Positions 34,790-44,119 are shown, counted from the stretch's first letter. The stretch: DNA of 64,000 bases from Sphingomonas jeddahensis (GCF_001981525.1 NZ_MPSB01000006.1:62001-126000), one strand, 5' to 3'. Program-made: numbers and translations. The notes: generated by a model not told the origin, from the letters alone.

Positions 34790-35885
34790 ATGCGCGGCGC
34801 AGACGGCGGACGGTGCGATAGGCGCGGCGCGCGCCAAGCAGCATCGCATGGCGCAGCGGATCGAGTGCGGCGATCTGCATCGGCGGCATCTGGCGGCGAT
34901 GCGGCGCAAAGCCGGCCTTGAACTGGAGCCGGCCGGCCTCGCCGGGGTCGCTGGGCTCACCATCGGGCAGCCCGGCGAGATCATAGCCGACCGCCCCCAT
35001 GGCGCGGGCTTGGCGCATCCCTGCCCATAGCAGCGGATAGCCGGGCGAGGCGCCATCCCGATCGACGGTGGCGAGCGACAGCCAGATCGCCTCATCGGCC
35101 TGGCGGACAAAGGCATGGGCGCCGATGGGCACGCCGTCGCGCTCGGCGATCAGCATGGCGCCGCCTAAGGCAGCGATCAGTTGCGCTTGGCCCGTGGCAT
35201 CCGGCTGGCCCGAGCGATCGTAATCCGGACGGGCCCTGTGAAAGGCGTCCAGCAGCCGCTGGTAAGTGGCGAGATCGTCGGCGCTTTCCGCCGTGCGCAC
35301 GGTGATCCCCGCCTTTTCCGCCTGGCGCAGCGCGCGCCGGGTGCGCTGCTTGAAGCCGGCGAGCACCTCCTCCTCCGGCTTGTCGAGCCAGACGATGCCG
35401 GTGACATGGTGCAGGGATTGTTCGTGCCCGGGCAGCGGCGCAAAGCCCGAGGCGCGCATCGCTTCGGCCATGTCGGGCAAGGCGCGGCCGCGCACGCGCG
35501 GGCCGATCGTCAAGGAACAGCATCCAGCCCGGCGCAGCGTGCGGCGAAGTTCGGTTAGCACCAGCCCCAGCCGCGCGGGATCATGGACCACTGGCCCGCG
35601 CTGAACCGTGCCCAGCCATGCGCCGAGCGCCAGCCGCGTTGTACGCACGACACAGGCGCCGATCAGCTCGTCACCGTCAAACGCGGTGAAGTAGCGCCAA
35701 TCGCGGCGCGAGTTTCGCGGCGCGACGAGCGGCCAGGCCAATGATTGCTGATAGGCGCCGAACGGGCTGTCGCGCAGAAAGGCAGCGACGTGCGACACTT
35801 GGGCGCTGTCGAGCCGGTGAGCGAGGTGCGAGCGAATCGTCATCGCGGCGGCTGATAGCGGACTTGATGTTGGAAGCTGCGACAT
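34782..35885 (-). CDS. FemAB/BioF2-like acyltransferase
   Basis: This 367-residue protein (or 353 from the ATG at 35843) has the double-GNAT FemAB architecture: QQSLAWPLVAPRNSRRDWRY, then VLAGFKQRTRRALRQAEKAGITV, and a C-terminal MLIAERDGVPIGAHAFV, YDLAGLPDG stretch. KQRTRRALRQAEKAG is the basic helix before the second GNAT. FemAB proteins add aminoacyl or acyl groups to cell-wall or glycolipid substrates. It is the first gene of the minus-strand operon. An 80-bp gap separates it from a divergent paralogue. Confidence 0.8.
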   Translation of the reverse strand: MSQLPTSSPLSAAAMTIRSHLAHRLDSAQVSHVAAFLRDSPFGAYQQSLAWPLVAPRNSRRDWRYFTAFDGDELIGACVVRTTRLALGAWLGTVQRGPVVHDPARLGLVLTELRRTLRRAGCCSLTIGPRVRGRALPDMAEAMRASGFAPLPGHEQSLHHVTGIVWLDKPEEEVLAGFKQRTRRALRQAEKAGITVRTAESADDLATYQRLLDAFHRARPDYDRSGQPDATGQAQLIAALGGAMLIAERDGVPIGAHAFVRQADEAIWLSLATVDRDGASPGYPLLWAGMRQARAMGAVGYDLAGLPDGEPSDPGEAGRLQFKAGFAPHRRQMPPMQIAALDPLRHAMLLGARRAYRTVRRLRRAYG

Positions 35886-35964
35886 TCATCAAATCTTCGG
35901 ACGCCAGGGGTAGGTCGTCGCTTAACAAGGGTCGATTGCGGAGAAGTTAAGTGTCGGGGCGGCG
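35886..35964. promoter_or_regulatory. Divergent promoter region of the polysaccharide operons
   Basis: This 79-bp gap separates the minus-strand nine-gene run from the plus-strand acyltransferase/deacetylase genes. It is the only space where both transcripts could begin. It carries TTAAC at 35922 and TTAAG at 35947 in an AT-richer patch. No clear operator symmetry is seen. Confidence 0.35.
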
Positions 35965-36951
35965 GTGAGGATACCATTTCATCTCAGCGCTGATTGGTTC
36001 GCCTGCTGGTCCGCCGGGTTCGGCCCGGTGATCACCGCCGAAACACTCGCGCTGCGCGAAACGCATGAGCGGATCGGCCTTTTCAAGATCCCAAGCTTGC
36101 GCAGCGCCACCAATCCGCACAGCGCGCGATATGATGCGCCGCCCGGAACTGCGCTGCCGCGCGATCTGCCGGCGCGCTTGTTCGCCGGGCGCGCGATCGG
36201 CTCCATCCGCATCGATTATCTGCCGGAGAATGCCGCATTGCTGTCTGCAGCGCGGGGGTGGAGCGCGAATTTTCGCGTGCGCATCGCGCCGCATGCGTTG
36301 ACGCCAGTGGTGGATTGCCGCCAGTCCTATGACACTTGGTTCGCGGCGCGCAGCAAGCGAATACGCCAGCGGCTGCGCGGGCACGGCAAGCAGGTATTCG
36401 ACGCGCTGGGGATGACGGTGGAGTTTCGCAGCGGCGATCCGACGCAAAGCGATCTGTTCGAGCGCATACTGGACGTGGAGCAATCGGGCTGGAAGGGCCG
36501 CGGCGGCACCGCGATCCGGGACAATGCGGACGAGCTGCGTTTCTATACTGCGCTGGTGCAGCGCGCGGCGGCGGCCAGCGCGCTGAAGGTCGCATTGCTG
36601 TGGCATGGCGACACGCTGGCAGCCTTTGAATTCGGCGTGATCGGGGAGGGACGATTGTTCCTGTTGAAGGTCGGCTATGACGAGCGTTATGCGGATCTGT
36701 CCGTCGGTTATCTGCTGGCCGCCGAACACATCCGGCATTGCTGCGAACAGCCGGCGATCCATTGGTACGACAAGATGGGCAACGGCATGCACCCCGCCGA
36801 ATACAAGCTGCGCTTCGCCGATCATTGCGACACCTTGTATCGCGCCACGATTTATGCGCCGGGGCTGCGCGGTGCGCTGCTGCACGGGCGCGATGTTGCG
36901 CGCGCGCGCGCCAAGGCGTGGCGCGACCGCCGGCGGGAGGCGGCGGCATGA
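35965..36951 (+). CDS. BioF2-like GNAT acyltransferase
   Basis: This 328-residue protein is read from a GTG at 35965, behind the GC-rich stretch at 35952-35963, with a poor ribosome site. It shares the BioF2-family pattern: YDTWFAARSKRIRQRLRGHGKQ, then VEQSGWKGRGGTAIRDN, then KVGYDERYADLSVGYLLAAEH. It is a paralogue of the genes at 23715 and 34782. Its stop overlaps the deacetylase start by 4 bp. It likely transfers an acyl group in the polysaccharide pathway. Confidence 0.8.
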   Translation: MRIPFHLSADWFACWSAGFGPVITAETLALRETHERIGLFKIPSLRSATNPHSARYDAPPGTALPRDLPARLFAGRAIGSIRIDYLPENAALLSAARGWSANFRVRIAPHALTPVVDCRQSYDTWFAARSKRIRQRLRGHGKQVFDALGMTVEFRSGDPTQSDLFERILDVEQSGWKGRGGTAIRDNADELRFYTALVQRAAAASALKVALLWHGDTLAAFEFGVIGEGRLFLLKVGYDERYADLSVGYLLAAEHIRHCCEQPAIHWYDKMGNGMHPAEYKLRFADHCDTLYRATIYAPGLRGALLHGRDVARARAKAWRDRRREAAA

Positions 36952-38144
36952 CGCGCAAGGCGGAACGTCAGGCGCGCGTGCTGCGCTGGGCGACGATGGT
37001 GGCGGCGGGATTGATCGCGGCGGTGGTGATCGCTCTGCTGTTGCCGCGCACGCTGGGTCTGGTCGCGGCGGCACTGGCCGTATTGCTAGGGGTGGTGGCT
37101 GGACATGGCGCGATGATCGCGCCGCCCGGCGTGGCGATCCTTACCTATCATTCGGTGAGCCCGGAGCCGGGCTGGCTGCCGTGGTCACGCGAAATCGCGG
37201 TCCATCCACGCACTTTCGAGAGGCATCTGGAAACGTTGCGGCGGATGGGCGCGGCGGTGATCGCGACTCGCGACTTTGTGACGCGGCGCGCGGCGGCAGA
37301 TGCGGTGCCGGATCGCGCGGTGATCCTGCATTTCGACGACGGCTATCTCGACAATCATCGCCACGCCATGCCGCTGCTACTTCGCGAGGGAATGCCGGCC
37401 ACCTTTTTTCCGTCGCTCGACTTCATTTCGCCCTACGCGGGCATGCGGCGTGACGGTTCGGACGCCGGCTATATGTCGTGGACCGAACTTGCCGAGCTTC
37501 GGCAGGCTGGGTTCGAAGTTGAGCCGCACGGCGTGGATCACGCCCGGGTTCCCACATCCGATCGGGCGATCGGCACGCTCAATGCCGCCAACTGGCGCAA
37601 GCATGCGTGGCTGCAATGGGCTGCGACGCCGGGGCCGAAGCATGACTGGTTCCAGATGACGAGTCCGGCGGCGGTGCCGCTGGGCAGCGCGATCCCTTCT
37701 TCCGGGCTGGCGCTGGCAGAGCGCGCGTGGCGTGGGGGTGCGAAGGAAGACATAGGGGCGCTGACCGGGCGGATCGAGCGCGATCTGGCCGCCTGCCGCG
37801 CGGCGTTCGTGGAACGCTTCGGCGAAGCGCCTCAGATCTTCTGCTGGCCCGAGAACAAGCTGCACCCCGAAGGGCGGCAGATCGCACGGCGGCTGGGGTA
37901 TCGTGCAACCACTGGCGGCCAAGGTCGCAATGGCGCGGATGAATCGGCCGAGGTGCTGTCGCGCATTCATGTGGACGATCGCGCACTGGGTTTCCGGTGG
38001 CTTGCAGCGGAGGCATTGTACCTGCGCGCCTCGGTGCGGCTGATGCAGGGCAATCATTATTGGTACCTGTTGCTCGCGCCGATGCACGTGGCGCGGAAGA
38101 TTGTTTTCAGACTTCGCGATCGTTTTGGCGCCAATTTCGCGTGA
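36948..38144 (+). CDS. Polysaccharide deacetylase with N-terminal membrane helices
   Basis: This 398-residue protein starts at the ATG overlapping the preceding stop. Two hydrophobic helices at about 15-52 anchor it. The CE4 NodB-homology domain follows, with ILTYHSV, the catalytic FDDG motif near residue 129 (ILHFDDGYLDNH), and GFEVEPHGVDHARVP, a metal-binding His region. It should remove N- or O-acetyl groups from polysaccharide at the periplasmic face of the inner membrane. Pairing with acyltransferases implies acetylation tuning. Confidence 0.88.
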   Translation: MTRKAERQARVLRWATMVAAGLIAAVVIALLLPRTLGLVAAALAVLLGVVAGHGAMIAPPGVAILTYHSVSPEPGWLPWSREIAVHPRTFERHLETLRRMGAAVIATRDFVTRRAAADAVPDRAVILHFDDGYLDNHRHAMPLLLREGMPATFFPSLDFISPYAGMRRDGSDAGYMSWTELAELRQAGFEVEPHGVDHARVPTSDRAIGTLNAANWRKHAWLQWAATPGPKHDWFQMTSPAAVPLGSAIPSSGLALAERAWRGGAKEDIGALTGRIERDLAACRAAFVERFGEAPQIFCWPENKLHPEGRQIARRLGYRATTGGQGRNGADESAEVLSRIHVDDRALGFRWLAAEALYLRASVRLMQGNHYWYLLLAPMHVARKIVFRLRDRFGANFA

Positions 38145-38238
38145 CTGGGGCCGTTAACCCACTTTTCGGGTTCCTTGCGCCGCAAGAGTCGGCAGGAGCG
38201 GGCGGCCCGATCGACCATTTAGGACAGCACGTTTCGCA

Positions 38239-38964
38239 ATGACCGATATCGCACCCCCCGCTGCTACCCGGCCCGAGCGTCGCCAGGATCTGGCGCGGCG
38301 CGTGCGGTTCGAATGCGACATGCGCGGCGTGCCGCTGCACCTGGAGGTGAAGCGCGGCAGCTATGCGCGGCGGCTGAAGCCGGCGTTCGACGGGGCGGTG
38401 GCGCTGGCGGCGCTGATTGCGCTATCGCCGTTGCTGGTGATCGTGGCGATTGCGATCAAGCTGGACGACGGCGGGCCGGTGCTCTTTATTCAGAACCGCA
38501 CCGGCTATCTCGGCCAGCGGTTTCGGTTGTTCAAGTTTCGCACCATGGTGGTGGATGCGGAGGCGCTGAAAGCGAAGCTGCGAGCGCACAACGTCCATGC
38601 GGCTGACTCACCCGACTTCAAGCTTGCGGACGATCCGCGGGTGACACGGCTCGGGCGATTTTTGCGCAAGACCAGCATCGATGAGCTGCCGAACCTGTGG
38701 AATGTGGTGCGTGGCGAGATGGCGCTGGTGGGGCCGCGGCCGACCTCGTTTGACGCCAGCACCTATCGCATGCCGCATCTGCCGCGGCTGGCGGTGCGGC
38801 CAGGGCTGACCGGGCTGTGGCAGGTCTCCGGACGGGCGAACATCGACTTCGACGAGCGGTCGGAGCTGGACGTGCGTTATATCAAGGGGCTGTCGGCCAA
38901 GCAGGACCTGGAACTGATCATGCGCACTATCAACGCCGTCAAGAAGGGCGACGGCGCCTGCTGA
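38239..38964 (+). CDS. Undecaprenyl-phosphate sugar-1-phosphate transferase (priming enzyme)
   Basis: This 241-residue protein has one hydrophobic segment at about 52-72 and the bacterial sugar transferase domain. The domain is seen in GPVLFIQNRTGYLGQRFRLFKFRTM, LGRFLRKTSIDELPNLWNVVRGEMALVGPRP and GLTGLWQVSGR. It is the short form lacking the long N-terminal membrane half of WcaJ/WbaP enzymes. It probably starts repeat-unit synthesis by moving sugar-1-phosphate to the lipid carrier. It lies just beyond the deacetylase gene. Confidence 0.92.
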   Translation: MTDIAPPAATRPERRQDLARRVRFECDMRGVPLHLEVKRGSYARRLKPAFDGAVALAALIALSPLLVIVAIAIKLDDGGPVLFIQNRTGYLGQRFRLFKFRTMVVDAEALKAKLRAHNVHAADSPDFKLADDPRVTRLGRFLRKTSIDELPNLWNVVRGEMALVGPRPTSFDASTYRMPHLPRLAVRPGLTGLWQVSGRANIDFDERSELDVRYIKGLSAKQDLELIMRTINAVKKGDGAC

Positions 38965-38986
38965 TTAGTAGGAGGGCAATTGCGAT

Positions 38987-39064
38987 GTTCGTTCGCCCCG
39001 AGCGTCGTCGGGGGAGGTGCCGCGCGCCGCGCCCGGTGTCTCGGCTTCGCTCGACACGAACGGT
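38987..39064. repeat. REP-like palindromes (diverged)
   Basis: TTCGTTCGCCCCGAGCGTCG at 38988 and, inverted, CTCGACACGAACGGTG ending at 39064 form a diverged pair of the TTCG...CGAACGG family. They fill the gap between the sugar transferase and the lyase-like gene. Confidence 0.6.
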
Positions 39065-39075
39065 GGGTGGCTGCC

Positions 39076-39759
39076 TCAGCGCGTGATCGCGACGGCGATA
39101 TTGTCGAACCAGGCGCGTGCCGGAACCGGGTTGGAATTGGCGGTGATTCCGATCTGGATACGATCCGCGCCGATTCGCTGGAGCGGCGCGAGCGTGGCGC
39201 CTGTCGCGGCGAGGACTTCGTCCCCGTCGAGCAGCACGCGGCTGCTCCCCTGATCGCCGGGGTCGAGGTGTAGCTGCCAGGTGACTCGGTGCCAACGGTC
39301 GGGTGCGAGGGCCGGCGCATCGTCGCGCGTCCAGGCGTGCTTGATGCCGATCTTTGAGCGATCAACGCGCAGGCGGCCGTGGCGCAGGTATAGTCGCGCG
39401 CCGGGGTTGCCGCGCTCGCCACAGGTGGCGCATTCGATATCGACGAGCTGTAGCGAGTTGCGCGGGCTGTCCGCCGGCATGCGGATATCGAAGGTGACGG
39501 TCAGCTGCGTGCCGGCGGGCATCATCGCGGGGCGTGCGACGAGATCGGCCTTGGCGATGGTGCCGCCTTGCTTAGGGCCGGTGATGGCGAGCATGGCATG
39601 GCCGCCGCGCTTGGGAGCCGGCGCGCGCTCGACGCGGCCGTTCACTTGCTGCGCGAGCGCCCAGGGGCCGGCGCCGAAGCGGACTGGACGTTCAAAATCT
39701 TCGGAAAAGCCGTCGGGGCTGGCCGCCCCCATAAGAAGCAGGGGAAGGAGGCGCTTCAT
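39076..39759 (-). CDS. Secreted polysaccharide-lyase-like jelly-roll protein
   Basis: This is a 227-residue protein from the ATG at 39759, with a signal peptide (MKRLLPLLLMGAASPDG). A concanavalin-like beta-sandwich follows with HAMLAITGPKQGG, IECATCGERGNPGARLYLRHGR, and WHRVTWQLHLDPGDQGSSRVLLDGDEV. This resembles heparin lyase I-type or LamG-like secreted proteins. It overlaps the GT2 gene by 4 bp. A role in trimming or binding the exopolysaccharide is inferred from context. Confidence 0.65.
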   Translation of the reverse strand: MKRLLPLLLMGAASPDGFSEDFERPVRFGAGPWALAQQVNGRVERAPAPKRGGHAMLAITGPKQGGTIAKADLVARPAMMPAGTQLTVTFDIRMPADSPRNSLQLVDIECATCGERGNPGARLYLRHGRLRVDRSKIGIKHAWTRDDAPALAPDRWHRVTWQLHLDPGDQGSSRVLLDGDEVLAATGATLAPLQRIGADRIQIGITANSNPVPARAWFDNIAVAITR

Positions 39760-40886
39760 GGCTGTTTTTGCGGCGTCCATTGCGCGTAGCGGCGGCCGGC
39801 GAGGAACAGGATCGTGCCTAACGACAGGCCGGCGAGGTGAAGCATCGCGCCGTGGACGAGCTTGAGCGGGCCACGCAGCTTGAGTCCGGCCGCACCGGCG
39901 AGCGCGACCCCGACCGCGGCGGTGATGCCCGCGGCGACCAGCGCCCACCAGAGCGAGCCTTGCGCGGCTAGAAGGATGCTGACCAGCCAGAGCGGCGGGA
40001 TGCACAAGGGGGCGAGTCTGCGGCCGACCTTGTGGAGGAGAAGCGCGGGAGCATACCAGGCGGTGCGTGCCGGGTTCATCAAGGCGCGGCGGCGCCACAG
40101 AGCGGTGAGGCCGCGCACGGTTATTCGCACGCGGCGGCGGAACTGCTGGCGGCCGCCGCCGATGCTATGCTCCCATACGCGCGCGCCATCGGCGTATGCG
40201 ATGCGATAGCCGGCGGCGACGGCAGCGGTGCTGATGTGAAAATCGTCGGTTACGTCGGGCGGCACCAACGGCATCAGCGCACGGCGAATGGCGTAGAGGC
40301 CGCCATCGGCCGAAATGCAGCCGAACAGCCGATCCTCTGCGGCGCGCAACGCGGATTCGTAGCGGCGGAACCCGCGATCTGCTGCGGCGAAGCGACCGCG
40401 CTTCCCGATCGTCTCGACCCGGCCCGCCACCGCGCCGACCGTCGGATCGGCGAAGGGGGCGAGGAGCGCAGGAACCGTATCGGGATCGAACAGCGGATCG
40501 GCATCGGTCATGACGAGGATATCGCCGCTGGCGTGCGCCACGCTGGCGTTGAGTGCGCGTGCCTTGCCGCCGCGCGGGCAGCGGATCACGCGCGCGCCCT
40601 GCGCCTCCGCAATGGCGGCGGTGGCATCGGCGGAGCCATCGTCGGCTACGATCACCTCGGCCTTGCCCCGCCATGTTGTGAGTGCGGCAGTAACCGAGGC
40701 GAGCTTTTCGCCTATCGTCGCTGCCTCGTTATGCGCACCGATCAGGATGGTAATCGATGGCTGCTGGCTGATGGCGGGTGGGCGCCGACGTGGCGGGCGT
40801 GTTGCCGCGGCGGCGATCACCAGCGCGGGGTAGCCCGCGAAGATCGCCACCGGCAACAAGAGAAGGATCCAGGCGACGAGCTGCAT
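39756..40886 (-). CDS. Glycosyltransferase family 2, membrane-bound
   Basis: This 376-residue protein has an N-terminal membrane helix, then a GT-A catalytic domain with ITILIGAHNEAATIGEKL, VIVADDGSADATAAIA, the DxD-type LVMTDADPLFDPD, and the ED-like DDFHIS acceptor element. A QxxRW-like RQQFRRRVRITVRG region and C-terminal helices follow. This is a processive-type or dolichol-like architecture. It probably takes part in exopolysaccharide synthesis. Confidence 0.86.
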   Translation of the reverse strand: MQLVAWILLLLPVAIFAGYPALVIAAAATRPPRRRPPAISQQPSITILIGAHNEAATIGEKLASVTAALTTWRGKAEVIVADDGSADATAAIAEAQGARVIRCPRGGKARALNASVAHASGDILVMTDADPLFDPDTVPALLAPFADPTVGAVAGRVETIGKRGRFAAADRGFRRYESALRAAEDRLFGCISADGGLYAIRRALMPLVPPDVTDDFHISTAAVAAGYRIAYADGARVWEHSIGGGRQQFRRRVRITVRGLTALWRRRALMNPARTAWYAPALLLHKVGRRLAPLCIPPLWLVSILLAAQGSLWWALVAAGITAAVGVALAGAAGLKLRGPLKLVHGAMLHLAGLSLGTILFLAGRRYAQWTPQKQP

Positions 40887-40920
40887 GTCCGCCGCTTAGA
40901 CCAGCGGTGTTACGCGAAGG

Positions 40921-41694
40921 TCAACGTGCTTCGGCTTCGCGGGTTTTGGTGGCGAAGTCGTTGAGCTGACGCAGGGTAGCGTCGAAGCGGCCTTCGGCTT
41001 CGGCGTTGCGGAGGAACTTGACCCGCTCCACGAGGATTTCGGGCGGGGTCGGCTGCTGGGCGAAGAGCGCCATCACCTCGTCGGCGAACTCATCAAGCGG
41101 CTGGTATCCGGGGCGGGTTTCCTGGCCGGGGGTGAGGCCGGTCTGGACGGCGGGCGGGGCGAGCTCGATCACCTCGACCTTGCCGGCCAGCGCCTCGCGC
41201 AAGGCGACGGTGTAGGAATGGATTGCGGCCTTGGTGGCGTTGTAGGTGGGCGTCGCCAGGAGGGGGACGAAGGCGAGGCCCGACGTGACGTTGATGATGG
41301 CAGCGTCGGCCGTCTGAACGAGATGGTCGATCAGAGCATCGATGAGGCGGATCGGGCCGGCAAGGTTGGTGGCGATGGTCGCTTCGGCATCGGCGAGATC
41401 GCGGGGCTCATCCAGCTTCTCGAAGCGCATGATGCCGGCGTTGTTGATGAGGACGTTGACTGCCGGATGATCGGCCAGGAGGCGTCGGGCGAAATCGGCG
41501 ACGCCGCCAGCGCTCTCCACATCGAGTTCAATCGCGTGCATGTTGTCACGCCCGGCGATCGTTTCCTCGAGCGCTTCGCGGCGCCGGCCTGCGACGATCA
41601 CTGTATTGCCCGCGTCGTGGAAGCGATGCGCCAGTGCGCGGCCGATGCCGGATCCGCCGCCGGTGATGAGGATCGTGTTACCGCTCTGCTTCAT
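40921..41694 (-). CDS. Short-chain dehydrogenase/reductase
   Basis: This 257-residue protein has the SDR Rossmann motif ITGGGSGIGRALAHRF, the NNAGI element (VLINNAGIMRF), and a catalytic Ser-Tyr-Lys set in NVTSGL...PTYNATKAAIHS. It resembles DltE-like oxidoreductases. A good AGGGAGCA ribosome site precedes the ATG at 41694. Substrate unknown. It stands next to but separate from the polysaccharide locus. Confidence 0.9.
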   Translation of the reverse strand: MKQSGNTILITGGGSGIGRALAHRFHDAGNTVIVAGRRREALEETIAGRDNMHAIELDVESAGGVADFARRLLADHPAVNVLINNAGIMRFEKLDEPRDLADAEATIATNLAGPIRLIDALIDHLVQTADAAIINVTSGLAFVPLLATPTYNATKAAIHSYTVALREALAGKVEVIELAPPAVQTGLTPGQETRPGYQPLDEFADEVMALFAQQPTPPEILVERVKFLRNAEAEGRFDATLRQLNDFATKTREAEAR

Positions 41695-41746
41695 GCTGGT
41701 GCTCCCTCAAGGCTGGAGCGCGCGATCTAGGAACGGAGAGCCCCGA

Positions 41747-42967
41747 CTACGACATGCGGGCGCGGAAAAGCTGGCCGCCCTCGACCACCCAGACGATGGC
41801 GAGCACGGCAAGGCCGATGCACAGATACCCGATCGCCAGCGGGGTGGTGGTGCCGGCATAGGATTGCCCGATCGCCGAGCCGACGATCACCGCCCCGATG
41901 CTGCTGATGAACCCCTGAACCGAGGAAGCGGTGCCGGCGATATGGCCGACCGGCTCCATCGCCATGGCGCCGAAATTCGCGCCGCATAGGCCGATGCAGG
42001 TCATGCTGAGCGCCTGAAAGAAGACATAGCTCCACAAAGTTTCCCAGCCGGCAGCGATCACGGCGACATGCGCGATCGACAGCGCGATCAGGATCAGCAG
42101 CGCGGTCTGGGTGATCAGCCGGGTGCCGAGCCGCTCCACCAACCGGCTGTTGAGGAAGGAGGCAGCGCCCATCGCGCAAGCGCACAGCGCAAACAGCAGG
42201 GTGAAGCGATCGCCGGCGCCGAATTCATCAACAAAGATCTGCTGCGATAGGGAGACAAAGGCGATGATCCCGCCAAAGGTGAGCGAGGCCGCAACTGAAT
42301 AGCCGATCGAATAACGGTTGGTGAGCGTCAGGTGGTAGCTTGCGCGCAAGGCGGTGAGCGAGATGGGCACCCGGCGCGACGGCGGCAGTGTTTCGGGCAC
42401 GCGCATCAAAGTCCAGGCGAGCACAAAGGCGGCAAATGCGCCGAGCACGTAGAAAATGAACCGCCAGGGGCCGAAAGCGAGCAGCAATTGCCCCAGCGAG
42501 GGCGCAAGAATGGGCACCAAGAAGAAAATCATCTGCGCCACCGACATGGTCCGGGCCATTTGCCGCCCAGACGACCCGTCGCGCACGATGGCGACCGCCA
42601 GCACGCGGGTGGAAGCGGACATGAGGCCCTGCAGCAGGCGTGCGCCGAGCAGAGCGCCGAAGCTTGCGGAGCTGGCCGCGAGAATGCTGGCAGCGACGAA
42701 GCCAGCAAGGGTGACGATCAGCACGGGGCGGCGGCCGTAGCGATCGGCAAGCGGGCCATAGACGAGCTGGCCGGCGCCGAAGCCGACCATATAAACGGTG
42801 ATGATCCACTGCCGGTGGTTGGCGGCGCTGATCGCCAGATCGTGTCCGATGTCAGCCAAGGCCGGCAGCATCAGATCGACGCCGAACGCGTTCACCGCCA
42901 TCACTGCCGCGACAAAGGCAACGAATTCGCGGGGGTGCATGCCGGAGGGTGCGGGGTGGCTGGTCAT
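41747..42967 (-). CDS. Bcr/CflA family multidrug efflux MFS transporter
   Basis: This is a 406-residue protein from the ATG at 42967, with twelve transmembrane helices. The DHA1 motif A is seen as GQLVYGPLADRYGRRPVLIV, and motif D1 as VNAFGVDLMLPALADIGHDL. This matches Bcr/CflA drug/H+ antiporters of the inner membrane. Upstream in-frame starts would read through low-complexity and repeat DNA. No local regulator is visible. Confidence 0.9.
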   Translation of the reverse strand: MTSHPAPSGMHPREFVAFVAAVMAVNAFGVDLMLPALADIGHDLAISAANHRQWIITVYMVGFGAGQLVYGPLADRYGRRPVLIVTLAGFVAASILAASSASFGALLGARLLQGLMSASTRVLAVAIVRDGSSGRQMARTMSVAQMIFFLVPILAPSLGQLLLAFGPWRFIFYVLGAFAAFVLAWTLMRVPETLPPSRRVPISLTALRASYHLTLTNRYSIGYSVAASLTFGGIIAFVSLSQQIFVDEFGAGDRFTLLFALCACAMGAASFLNSRLVERLGTRLITQTALLILIALSIAHVAVIAAGWETLWSYVFFQALSMTCIGLCGANFGAMAMEPVGHIAGTASSVQGFISSIGAVIVGSAIGQSYAGTTTPLAIGYLCIGLAVLAIVWVVEGGQLFRARMS

Positions 42968-43030
42968 GCGGGGCCGTATCGGCGGGGTAAGCGGCGAGGA
43001 CAAGCGATTGTGTGGGTTGTTCACCCCATC

Positions 43031-43113
43031 GTCATCCCAGGCTTTACCCGAGATCCCGCTTCGTTTCTGTCACCGGCGAGAAAGCGGGACCCCGGACCAA
43101 GTCCGGGGTGACG
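43031..43113. repeat. REP-like palindrome pair
   Basis: CGTCATCCCAGGCTTTACCC at 43031 and the mirrored arm GACCCCGGACCAAGTCCGGG within 43088-43107 lie in the gap before the transglutaminase gene. No gene is in the gap. Confidence 0.75.
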
Positions 43114-43134
43114 GAGTGTTGAGGCTAATCAGGC

Positions 43135-44019
43135 CTAGCCCTCGTCAACCGGGGCGACGTCCACCGAAACCGCCATCTCCTGTGCGCCGGAGCCGAGCAC
43201 AACGCCATCGACCGGGGCGATCTCGGCGTAGTCGCGGCCGATGGCCATGACGATATGGTCACTCGCCATCCAAATGCCGTTGGTGGGATCAAGGCCGACC
43301 CAGCCCTTGGCCGGGCCGCACCATAGCAACACCCAGGCGTGGGTGGCGTCAGCACCGACGAGGCGCTCCTGGCCGGCGGGCGGAATCGTGCGGATATAGC
43401 CGGAGGCGTAGGCGGCCGGGAGGCCAGCGGCGCGCAAGCCCGTGATCATGATCTGCGCGAAATCCTGGCACACGCCGCGCCGCTTTGCGAACGCCTCGTG
43501 CGGGGGAGTATCGACCAAGGTCGCGGCGGCGTCGAATTCGAAGTCGCGCTGAATGCGGCGGGCGAGTTCGATGCCGGCCTCGAGTGCGTTGCGGGCAGGA
43601 TCGAGATTGGGGGCGCAATAAGCGGCGATCGCGTGGTCCAGCGGGATCAGCGGGGAGGGGAAGAGGTAGCTGGAAGGGCCGGCGGGGGAGAGATCGCGGC
43701 TGGCGCGGGCGAGCGCGGCAATCTCCCCGAGCGTCGGGTCGCCGGCTTCGGGGACCGGCACGCGGCGATCGACCATCATGCGCGCGATGCTCTCGATCGT
43801 CAGCTTGCGGACCGGTTCATCGACGGTGAGGCGAGTGACGTTGGCAAGGCCGGCCTCAGCGCGCGCCGGCGTGGTGCGGCCGGCGGGAGAGACGCGCAAC
43901 ATGTAGGATTCGAGGCGCTGGCCGGGCCAGTCGATCGGTTCGAGGCGCAGGTTGCAGCGCGCGAACTTAACGTGCGTGCCGTAATCGAAGCGAGTGACGT
44001 GAGTGATGTCGTAGATCAT
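43135..44019 (-). CDS. Transglutaminase-like protein
   Basis: This 294-residue protein begins MIYDITHVTRFDYGTHVKFARC, the bacterial N-terminal domain that precedes transglutaminase cores. The catalytic triad region is GVCQDFAQIMITGLRA (Cys), DATHAWVLLWC (His), and GLDPTNGIW (Asp). Such proteins often act as peptidases or peptide ligases. The gene follows the ATP-grasp/alpha-E fusion on the same strand, a pairing common in bacteria. A palindromic repeat separates them. Confidence 0.88.
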   Translation of the reverse strand: MIYDITHVTRFDYGTHVKFARCNLRLEPIDWPGQRLESYMLRVSPAGRTTPARAEAGLANVTRLTVDEPVRKLTIESIARMMVDRRVPVPEAGDPTLGEIAALARASRDLSPAGPSSYLFPSPLIPLDHAIAAYCAPNLDPARNALEAGIELARRIQRDFEFDAAATLVDTPPHEAFAKRRGVCQDFAQIMITGLRAAGLPAAYASGYIRTIPPAGQERLVGADATHAWVLLWCGPAKGWVGLDPTNGIWMASDHIVMAIGRDYAEIAPVDGVVLGSGAQEMAVSVDVAPVDEG

Positions 44020-44029
44020 GAGGGTTAAC

Positions 44030-44111
44030 CGTCACCCCAGCACCAGCTGGGGTCTCGTGCCGCAGGGACCCGCTCTGGTGGCAGGCGATGCCAGTCTTCG
44101 CTGGCATGACG
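44030..44111. repeat. REP-like palindrome pair
   Basis: CGTCACCCCAGCACCAGCTG at 44030 and its mirror AGTCTTCGCTGGCATGACG ending at 44111 form paired arms between the transglutaminase and ATP-grasp genes. Confidence 0.7.
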
Positions 44112-44119
44112 AAACGGGG

